Shown: one piece after another, positions 1 through 5,032 of the stretch
How positions within the stretch are numbered: position 1 is the first letter of the stretch
Layout of the letters: each line of letters begins with the position of its first letter
Origin: Chlamydiia bacterium
Lineage (GTDB): Bacteria > Chlamydiota > Chlamydiia > Chlamydiales > FEN-1388
NCBI GenBank assembly: GCA_003170575.1
Contig: PMZB01000124.1
Location: forward strand, 1-5,032
Length of the DNA stretch: 5,032 bases
Direction of reading: 5' to 3'
The notes under the pieces: generated by a model
Told to the model about the DNA's origin: nothing
The model's database searches: none
Seen by the model: the letters and a program-made list of their open reading frames with translations, nothing else
Translations under genes and position numbers: made by a program

Positions 1-7
1 GAATAAT

Positions 8-1252
8 ATGGTTTTGTTTGCTAACGTAAGTAGTCAGTCTCTGTCGCTTTTGGAAACCTTGTTTCCATATGAAATTTTAGAAAGACGTGAAAAAAGTCCA
101 GGGCCGTCTCCCAGACAAGTTGTTTCTTTCGTCAATGACCTCACTCTCAAAGTAGTTGGTGCAGCTCTTGCTGCATTTAAAAACATGGATTTCGCTGCAT
201 TAGAACCAAATCTTGATCCTCCCATTGGCAATACTCAAGGTTTTTTACTTTATATGCTTACTAAAGACGAGAGATTCAGAAAGGAAATCAGAACCTTTAC
301 AAGCGAGGAACAGATATCTTTTGAATTGCTCCAAGACAAAAAAATCTCCCAGAAAATGGCGTTTCTTTTCCGCTCGTGCCTGCTGCGCGCAGAACAAAAG
401 GCGAAGCTCCTCGAGGAGAACACAAGTGACAGGACAAGCGATGCCTTTTGCCAGTTGGTAAACTTTTTAGAAGACAATCATCCAGACCTTGAGACCGTTA
501 TTCAGTTTGCGAGAAAAAGGATGCTCACAAGTTCCCTTTCTCTTCTTCAAGCAGAAGCTGAAATGATACGCCCCATTCCAAGGAAGAAACTTATTGAAAA
601 AATGCTCCATCCTGTAACTGTGGAGCTGCCTGTAAAAACCGAAAGGTTGCCGCATCCCTTTCCTGGAAAAAAAATTTATAAAATAATGCCTGTAAAGATT
701 GAAGAAGAACTTCACGTCAGCTTTTTTTACCAGCACGAAGCTATTTTTCAAAGATTGTTTGAAACCGACGGCGTTATCTGTCTAAAAGTTTCTCCGGAAG
801 ACACTAACCAGTCATTCAGATATTTTTTTGAGGCTGCGTTTAATTCTCTCATGGATCATCCACCACGTGATCCTAAAACACCTTTCATCGTTTTTGAAGG
901 GACCACAGCTCCTGATTGCCAACCAGATTTATTTGTGCACAAAGTGGAAAATGAAATCGGGTTTCACACACTCATTAACGCAGCAACAGCAACAGAACAG
1001 CAGTATCCGTATCTATCTCGAGAGGCGAGGGAGGGGCTTTCTTTTGCTGTAAAAAACAAGTCTTTCCACGTAGATCCTACCCTTCTTACCGGTGATCTCA
1101 CCCTTCTTCAACTCCCATGTCCGGAAGCTCTCACCTCCCTTTTACATTTTCAAAAAATAGCAAAAGAGCATTCCATCACCTCAAACGACAACTCCTTTTT
1201 CAAGCTCACCCGCGTTTACTGTAGCACAATCGCCCAAGAAGGAATGATTTGA
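8..1252 (+). CDS. Hypothetical protein of unknown family, 414 residues; start may lie upstream of window
   Basis: I do not recognise this protein. The frame is open for 414 codons and closes with tandem in-frame stops (TGA at 1250-1252, then TAG at 1253-1255), which supports a real gene end. The ATG at 8 is the first in the window, but there are only seven bases before it and no in-frame stop, so the true start could lie upstream and no ribosome binding site can be judged. The protein looks soluble, with no signal peptide and no convincing membrane helix. Residues 85-200 are charged and probably helical (Lys/Arg/Glu rich, possibly coiled-coil in part). Residues 200-230 are Pro/Lys rich and look like a linker. 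Residues 235-380 alternate hydrophobic strands and helices like a compact domain. I see no catalytic signature. It lies 53 bp upstream of the TPR/Sel1-like gene on the same strand, so co-transcription is possible. High confidence that it is coding, none on function. Confidence 0.85.
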   Translation: MVLFANVSSQSLSLLETLFPYEILERREKSPGPSPRQVVSFVNDLTLKVVGAALAAFKNMDFAALEPNLDPPIGNTQGFLLYMLTKDERFRKEIRTFTSEEQISFELLQDKKISQKMAFLFRSCLLRAEQKAKLLEENTSDRTSDAFCQLVNFLEDNHPDLETVIQFARKRMLTSSLSLLQAEAEMIRPIPRKKLIEKMLHPVTVELPVKTERLPHPFPGKKIYKIMPVKIEEELHVSFFYQHEAIFQRLFETDGVICLKVSPEDTNQSFRYFFEAAFNSLMDHPPRDPKTPFIVFEGTTAPDCQPDLFVHKVENEIGFHTLINAATATEQQYPYLSREAREGLSFAVKNKSFHVDPTLLTGDLTLLQLPCPEALTSLLHFQKIAKEHSITSNDNSFFKLTRVYCSTIAQEGMI

Positions 1253-1255
1253 TAG

Positions 1256-1282
1256 TTGATTTTTTATTCCTCTCTTTATAAA
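1256..1282 (+). promoter_or_regulatory. Possible sigma70-type promoter before the TPR/Sel1-like gene
   Basis: TTGATT (1256-1261) matches four of six bases of the -35 consensus. TATAAA (1277-1282) matches five of six of the -10 consensus. The spacer is 15 bp, shorter than the preferred 17. Transcription would start near 1289, leaving a very short leader with the ribosome binding site. The -10 element lies inside a perfect palindrome. The region is AT-rich, so a chance match is quite possible, and the downstream gene could instead be read through from the gene ending at 1252. Confidence 0.3.
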
Positions 1283-1287
1283 GAGAG
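1270..1287. repeat. Perfect 18-bp palindrome between the two plus-strand genes
   Basis: The two 9-base arms, CTCTCTTTA and TAAAGAGAG, are exact reverse complements with no spacer. As RNA this could form a 7-bp stem with a TATA loop. No U-tract follows on either strand and the stem has only three to four G-C pairs, so it is a poor intrinsic terminator. Its symmetry, its place just upstream of the ribosome binding site at 1295-1300, and its overlap with the candidate -10 box would also suit a dimeric repressor operator. Confidence 0.5.
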
Positions 1288-1294
1288 AAGAAAC

Positions 1295-1300
1295 AAGGAG
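1295..1300 (+). promoter_or_regulatory. Ribosome binding site (AAGGAG) of the TPR/Sel1-like gene
   Basis: AAGGAG ends five bases before the ATG at 1306. This is a strong Shine-Dalgarno match at good spacing and fixes the start of the 479-codon gene. Confidence 0.85.
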
Positions 1301-1305
1301 AATAT

Positions 1306-2745
1306 ATGGTAAATCCAGCAGACATTGGTCCAAAATTACAAACTGTGCGAGGACAACACTTCGATACGCTCTGGTGTAATCCCCACGGAGAAGCTCTTCT
1401 TACGCGAAAGATCCCCAAAAACAGAATTTTAGCAGGAGGCGAGCTCCTGCTCGCTCCTCTTTTCATTAGTGCACGAGCAATTGGCGGCATCTTCTATTCT
1501 TTAGCTAACATCTTTTCTGGTGGATGGCTTTCTGTGTACGCTGGAAAAGCTACAAAAGATGAACGTGGCTGGTCTGTGCTGAGAAGCACCGCCTCTCTTT
1601 TACTTACTCCAGCATCGATAGTGGTGGAAGGTATTTCAGCAGTTTCTCACTTAATCGACCCAGAAGTACAAAAAATTGATTACTTAGCAGTTCGTATGTG
1701 GTCAGGCGGACGTATTTCTGGTTCAGACAAAGAAGATATAGGAAAAGGACAAATTCTCTGTAGTCAAGGCATCCGAGCTATGGCGCAAAATAAGCTCGAC
1801 ACTGCACAGAATTTATTACAAAAAGCAGTTGACCACGGAAATATTGAAGCAATGAGTTATTTAGGACACCTTTCTCTAAAAACCAAAAATATAGAAGCAG
1901 CAAAAAAATATTTCACAAAAGCAATTGACGCTCCCTCGCAGCTAGGGATTCCTGATGCAATATTTCGTGCATTCGCTTGTTCAGGTTTAGCTACTCTCTC
2001 ACTAGCAAATAATAATATAGCCGAAGCAAAAAAATACTGTGAAAAAGGCTGGGCACTCAGCCCTGAACTAGTTTTATTTAAGAATATGAGAGAAATTACT
2101 AACAAAGAACCTTCTTCTTATAATAAAGAGGTGTTGCTAGAAAGATTCCTTACTCAGCTGTGGACCCCATATTCATTCTACAAGGATGACGGGTGCCCAG
2201 AGTTGAAAGAGGAGTTCTCTGCTATTATTGATTTATTGAAAAATGCAGATGCTTGGGCGCCGCCGGAAATAGCAGCCGCAGTAAAGACAGCTTTTAGAAA
2301 AGAAGCTACTGATAGGCAAATAGTGGAGGCCTCCCACTACATTCTCGGGCGTATTTATGAAAGCAAAACCCCTCCTGACGTAGAAAGGGCCTATAACTGC
2401 CTCGCTTTATTTAGTCCAGGCTTGACTGTAGAAGCAGCACTAGATGCAGCTTTTAGAGCTGGCAAGCTCGCAGAAAGTATGGCAAAGAGTCCCTACTCAC
2501 TACCTTCAGAGCTTTTGACTCGAGAGACAAAGATTCGATCCCATAACATGAGCGCCATGTATCATTACATGAAGGCAGGGACAGGCGGGCATAAAGAGGG
2601 AACCCAAGCTTTTTTACGACTCCACACAGAACTGACAAAGATGTATGGCCCTGAATATTATAAGGAGAGCTTTCTCGGATTTGGATTTTTAATTCCTGAG
2701 TTTGAAGCTCTGTTACTCAGTAAACTGAACAAACAGGCGTTCTAA
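1306..2745 (+). CDS. TPR/Sel1-like repeat protein with hydrophobic N-terminal segments
   Basis: This 479-residue protein probably works as a binding scaffold: TPR and Sel1 repeats are helical hairpins that mediate protein-protein contacts, and no catalytic motif is visible. Residues 41-80 and 91-117 are hydrophobic and rich in Gly, Ala, Ile and Leu, but broken by charges (Glu46, Arg57, Arg93), so they could be membrane helices or buried amphipathic helices. Degenerate TPR-type units follow at about 147-179, 180-214 and 215-254, with the usual Gly/Ala and small-residue spacing (for example YLGHLSLK...AAKKYFTKAID). Sel1-like pieces appear at about 340-370 (HYILGRIYE) and 415-440 (AMYHYMKAG). 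The start is set by AAGGAG five bases upstream. The 3' end overlaps the convergent membrane-protein gene by 33 bp. TPR/Sel1 proteins are common host-interaction factors in Chlamydiae and Legionella, and the hydrophobic N-terminus recalls membrane-inserted effectors, but an effector role is inference. Confidence 0.85.
   Translation: MVNPADIGPKLQTVRGQHFDTLWCNPHGEALLTRKIPKNRILAGGELLLAPLFISARAIGGIFYSLANIFSGGWLSVYAGKATKDERGWSVLRSTASLLLTPASIVVEGISAVSHLIDPEVQKIDYLAVRMWSGGRISGSDKEDIGKGQILCSQGIRAMAQNKLDTAQNLLQKAVDHGNIEAMSYLGHLSLKTKNIEAAKKYFTKAIDAPSQLGIPDAIFRAFACSGLATLSLANNNIAEAKKYCEKGWALSPELVLFKNMREITNKEPSSYNKEVLLERFLTQLWTPYSFYKDDGCPELKEEFSAIIDLLKNADAWAPPEIAAAVKTAFRKEATDRQIVEASHYILGRIYESKTPPDVERAYNCLALFSPGLTVEAALDAAFRAGKLAESMAKSPYSLPSELLTRETKIRSHNMSAMYHYMKAGTGGHKEGTQAFLRLHTELTKMYGPEYYKESFLGFGFLIPEFEALLLSKLNKQAF
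2696..2720. repeat. Inverted repeat CTGAGT/ACTCAG at the convergent gene ends
   Basis: CTGAGT (2696-2701) and ACTCAG (2715-2720) are exact reverse complements separated by 13 bases. On the minus strand the first arm includes the start of the stop codon of the membrane-protein gene (2715-2713), so the hairpin would form right at the end of that message. No T-run follows on either strand, so I do not call it an intrinsic terminator. The arms are short and the match could be chance. Confidence 0.25.
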
Positions 2746-3882
2746 ATCCAGGAGGACGTCTTCTCGCCCTGGGAAAGAGAGATATTGCACTTGCGCAAGC
2801 ATGCGATTAATCTCAGCAAATGGCTGCATAATAAGCGTTGGGCTTAAGATTTTTTCCCGATCTTTAATCAGGTTAACTTTGTTCTCAAGAATGACGACCA
2901 CCTCATGAATAGCTCGAGCTTCAGAGATATTTAACTCTATAGAGCGTTTAATCAAGGATCTGATAACTTCCCAGAAAGTTGAGACCACTTCTACATCAAC
3001 ATCCACTACTCGAATTTTTCCGCAATCCCCTTCTGAGGCATTTGAAAGGGCAGAGAGCAACATGTATCCGAGAGATTCATGCTGGCTTTGAAAAGAAACA
3101 AACAATTTCCCGGCAAGGCGTGTTATTTCTTCAAGGCCTGGAAGTTCTCCTAAAGTGCATGCTTTCTGCATAAGCCATGCAATACGTTTGGCTGTCTGCA
3201 TCTCTGCATGTGTATATCCGTCCAACAAAGATTCCTCGCGTTCAGTGCGAACCCGAAACAAAACAAGTCGAGCAATCGATCCTAACCACAAGGAGGCCAT
3301 GTCAGCAATACCATTACAAAACAAGCGCAAAGATCCATAAGCCCCACACTTCATGTATACTCCCATCATTGTAAAAGGAATCTCAAACGAAATTGAATGC
3401 CACTCTTCGTCTCTTCGCTTCACGGAAGTTTGGGTCACTTGCGAAAACCATTCAACAATTCCCTCTGGTGTGCGTCGAAATTGCACCCTGCAATATGCCA
3501 TACGAAGTAGATCAAGAAGAATACCAACACAAATGACTACTCCTCCAAACGACCACGTAAGAGGAAAGAAGAGCTGGAGCGCAATAAAAAGCCCTGCTAA
3601 GGATACAACCAAGATGCCTCCTGAATAGGCATACGCCTTCCAGTCCGCAAGATTTGATCTAAGAGCAGCCATCATGATAGGCTGTGTCTCAGCTCCTTGG
3701 GATAGATAAAGCATGCACATCCATGGAAGCAAAGAAAGAAAAAAACCAACCACAAAGAACGCTCCAAAATACCATCTTGAGGCTTCAACCATTGCCTCAA
3801 ACCCGGCGGCCTGGAAGATGCCATCCCCACATCCCAAGATCATGATCAGCATACTTAAGATATTAATGATTGTTGCGAGCAC
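2713..3882 (-). CDS. Multi-pass membrane protein with large soluble C-terminal region, unknown family
   Basis: I do not recognise this 389-residue protein. Four hydrophobic segments near residues 3-23, 37-60, 87-107 and 110-128 look like transmembrane helices. The arginine-rich stretch after the fourth (R127, R132, R136, R137) suggests by the positive-inside rule that the C-terminus is cytoplasmic, giving an N-in/C-in topology. Residues 140-389 lack strong membrane helices, though 195-210 is fairly hydrophobic, and are mostly helical with many charged residues; no catalytic motif is evident. The start is GTG at 3882-3880: a near-perfect Shine-Dalgarno, AAGGAGGT, lies five bases upstream, and the nearest ATG upstream (3899) is out of frame. 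It lies 104 bp downstream of the HAD-like gene on the same strand, so the two may share a transcript. Its last 33 bp overlap the convergent TPR/Sel1-like gene. Confidence 0.85.
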   Translation of the reverse strand: MLATIINILSMLIMILGCGDGIFQAAGFEAMVEASRWYFGAFFVVGFFLSLLPWMCMLYLSQGAETQPIMMAALRSNLADWKAYAYSGGILVVSLAGLFIALQLFFPLTWSFGGVVICVGILLDLLRMAYCRVQFRRTPEGIVEWFSQVTQTSVKRRDEEWHSISFEIPFTMMGVYMKCGAYGSLRLFCNGIADMASLWLGSIARLVLFRVRTEREESLLDGYTHAEMQTAKRIAWLMQKACTLGELPGLEEITRLAGKLFVSFQSQHESLGYMLLSALSNASEGDCGKIRVVDVDVEVVSTFWEVIRSLIKRSIELNISEARAIHEVVVILENKVNLIKDREKILSPTLIMQPFAEINRMLAQVQYLSFPGREDVLLDLERLFVQFTE

Positions 3883-3887
3883 AGGAC

Positions 3888-3895
3888 ACCTCCTT
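3888..3895 (-). promoter_or_regulatory. Strong Shine-Dalgarno (AAGGAGGT) deciding a GTG start
   Basis: Read on the minus strand, AAGGAGGT is an essentially full complement of the 16S rRNA 3' end. It ends five bases before the GTG at 3882. This decides the start, because no in-frame ATG comes before codon 11. A rare start codon paired with a near-ideal binding site suggests translation is balanced rather than weak. Confidence 0.85.
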
Positions 3896-3922
3896 CCATT
3901 GAAATCCTACGTCTCAACCTAC

Positions 3923-3951
3923 ATAATTCAGGTATTTTCTTGATAGACCAA
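3923..3951 (-). promoter_or_regulatory. Weak candidate promoter for the membrane-protein gene
   Basis: On the minus strand TTGGTC (3951-3946) and AATTAT (3928-3923) are separated by 17 bp, the preferred sigma70 spacing. The hexamers match only three and four of six consensus bases. Transcription would start near 3916, leaving a leader of about 34 bases. It may be chance; the gap could simply be an intergenic stretch within an operon. Confidence 0.2.
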
Positions 3952-3986
3952 TTGAAGAATTGTTTGTGATAACTCAGCCAAACCAA

Positions 3987-5030
3987 TCAAAGTAAAGTAC
4001 AGCAAGAATAGGGAACTTGACCCTCTTCCTGTAATGGCACAGATTCCTTAGCTCTGAAATCCTCCAACTCTATTTCTTCTTCAGAGAGAGCTATAGAATA
4101 GATTGGACCAACAAATCGTATTGGCGGACGTTTTTTTGCTTCAGAATCGGAAACCCATACTCCTTCTTTATCAAGAATATCAAATTTTAATACTGCCAAT
4201 TCCTCATCGAACTTACCAGGAGATTCTACAGCTAATTCTGTATAGTAAACTCCTGTGCAGGACACATTTTTGGTCGTACACATCTTGAGAATCTTCAAAA
4301 CGTTTACCCTTTGATCATCAACAACAACAGCTTCTTCAGGAAAGCCAACTTGAGACCAATATTCCAACAACACTTCATCTTTTGGCCATTGACAACAAAA
4401 AATTTCCCCTTCTTTTGCCATTACTGTTACAGGCACCCCATTAGACGTAACCCTAGATGAAAAAACAGGATCCTTCGAATAAGAGAAAAGAGACGCAAAG
4501 TCCAGGCCCAAGGATTTTTCTGTTCTAAGCCGTAAATCAGCGAGGGTTGCGTTTCCAATTTTTTGGTCACCACTAATAGCTGTAAGCCGTATAACGGTAA
4601 CGCCCTTATTAGCTAAATGTTTCACTAATACTGGCCACAAGGAATTGATAAGGGTAGGGTGTGTTGAACAATGTGCCTTAAACAAAAGTTTTCTTGCCTT
4701 CTCTTCGCCATACTTCGGAATCAGATAACCGTTAACAAAACGTTTATATTGACTCCCCTCCCTTGGATCATACTCAAAAGAGTATTTCATACAAAATTCG
4801 TCATCCCCTGCATAATAAAGGGTGTTATCCACATCCAAGATCACCGTGGTGCCTGGCCGAACATGTTCCAAGACAGGGATAACCGTATTAAAATCAGGAG
4901 CAGTAATTAAGGAGCTGTAGACGAAAGAACGATCCCGCACGTCAGTCGTATGAGTCAAAGGTTGAGAAGCCGCGCTTACTAAATTGCTTTGTATTGCCAT
5001 AAATTCCAGCATTCCTATATTCAAGGACAT
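3987..5030 (-). CDS. DUF2608-like HAD-superfamily hydrolase with C-terminal CaaX-like motif
   Basis: This 347-residue protein has the haloacid dehalogenase signature motifs in order. Motif I is D66-V-D68-N-T70 (nucleophile and acid/base Asp). Motif II is Thr150 in the strand VTVIRLTA. Motif III is Lys217 in PKDEVL. Motif IV is D238-D239 in AVVVDDQ. The line ending in GVYYTEL after motif IV is typical of the DUF2608 family, found in Legionella, Chlamydiae and other bacteria. All catalytic residues are kept, so Mg-dependent phosphatase activity is likely, with unknown substrate. I see no signal peptide. The tail after about residue 310 is acidic (EEEIELEDF) and ends in Cys343-Cys344-Thr-Leu-Leu, matching a eukaryotic CaaX prenylation box. 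The start is uncertain: ATGs occur at codons 1, 7 and 11, only two bases precede the first, and GGA four bases before codon 11 is a weak ribosome binding site; an upstream start is also possible. Family call firm, role in a host inferred. Confidence 0.85.
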   Translation of the reverse strand: MSLNIGMLEFMAIQSNLVSAASQPLTHTTDVRDRSFVYSSLITAPDFNTVIPVLEHVRPGTTVILDVDNTLYYAGDDEFCMKYSFEYDPREGSQYKRFVNGYLIPKYGEEKARKLLFKAHCSTHPTLINSLWPVLVKHLANKGVTVIRLTAISGDQKIGNATLADLRLRTEKSLGLDFASLFSYSKDPVFSSRVTSNGVPVTVMAKEGEIFCCQWPKDEVLLEYWSQVGFPEEAVVVDDQRVNVLKILKMCTTKNVSCTGVYYTELAVESPGKFDEELAVLKFDILDKEGVWVSDSEAKKRPPIRFVGPIYSIALSEEEIELEDFRAKESVPLQEEGQVPYSCCTLL

Positions 5031-5032
5031 TC

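Noticed and set aside
467..751. Open frame on the minus strand opposite the orphan gene
   Set aside because: It lies wholly inside a much longer plus-strand gene, has no good ribosome binding site and encodes a low-complexity, aromatic and basic product typical of an antisense shadow.
979..1003. CAGCAA/CAACAG microsatellite-like stretch
   Set aside because: Only a few imperfect units, fully explained by coding for Ala, Thr and Gln in the orphan protein; no sign of slippage.
1206..1490. Minus-strand open frame across the gap between the two plus-strand genes
   Set aside because: It covers the ends of two well-supported genes and their ribosome binding site, and its product shows no recognisable features.
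2747..2772. CCAGG...CCTGG inverted repeat just after the stop of the TPR/Sel1-like gene as a terminator
   Set aside because: Only five pairs with a loop of about 15 bases and no T-run; it lies within the coding region of the convergent gene and looks like chance.
3353..3943. Plus-strand open frames opposite the membrane-protein gene
   Set aside because: Their products are Ser/Arg/Pro/Lys-rich antisense translations of hydrophobic codons, and the minus-strand gene has a near-perfect ribosome binding site.
3949..3962. Hairpin CAATT-GAAG-AATTG as a terminator after the HAD gene
   Set aside because: The stem is five A/T-rich pairs and no T-run follows on the minus strand, so it is too weak to call.
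1..5032. CRISPR array, tRNA or rRNA gene, insertion sequence or phage genes
   Set aside because: No regularly spaced repeats, no cloverleaf or rRNA-like segment, no transposase or integrase motifs and no terminal inverted repeats were seen; nearly all of the window is filled by four genes.

Overview
This is a compact bacterial window of moderate to low G+C. It holds four long protein-coding genes, clear Shine-Dalgarno sites in front of the two genes whose upstream region is visible, and short gaps. Nothing in it is a housekeeping gene or a typed mobile element. The combination of a DUF2608-like HAD phosphatase, a TPR/Sel1-type repeat protein with a hydrophobic N-terminal region, and two large proteins of no recognised family is typical of obligate or facultative intracellular bacteria of amoebae and animals. 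A chlamydia-like (environmental Chlamydiae) genome is my best guess and a Legionella-like one is the alternative. This is inferred from protein style, not from a phylogenetic marker.

Layout. The plus-strand half carries an unrecognised 414-residue protein (8-1252; its true start may lie upstream of the window). A 53-bp gap follows, with an 18-bp perfect palindrome, a possible promoter and a good ribosome binding site. Next comes a 479-residue protein with hydrophobic N-terminal segments and TPR/Sel1-like helical repeats (1306-2745). The minus-strand half carries a 347-residue HAD-fold DUF2608-like protein (5030-3987), a 104-bp gap, and a 389-residue membrane protein (3882-2713). That last gene starts at GTG behind a near-perfect Shine-Dalgarno sequence and has four predicted transmembrane helices before a large soluble C-terminal part. 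The two halves converge, and the last 33 bp of the plus-strand repeat gene and the minus-strand membrane gene overlap tail to tail.

The most interesting signal is the C-terminus of the HAD protein. It ends in Cys-Cys-Thr-Leu-Leu, which fits a eukaryotic CaaX box of the geranylgeranylation class (CTLL) with a neighbouring cysteine, as in Rac/Ral-type GTPases. If the protein is delivered into a eukaryotic host, it could be lipidated there and act on host membranes. This is a hypothesis from four residues. It fits the lack of a signal peptide and the presumed host-associated lifestyle, but needs conservation and localisation data.

No tRNA, rRNA, CRISPR array, insertion sequence or convincing Rho-independent terminator was found.
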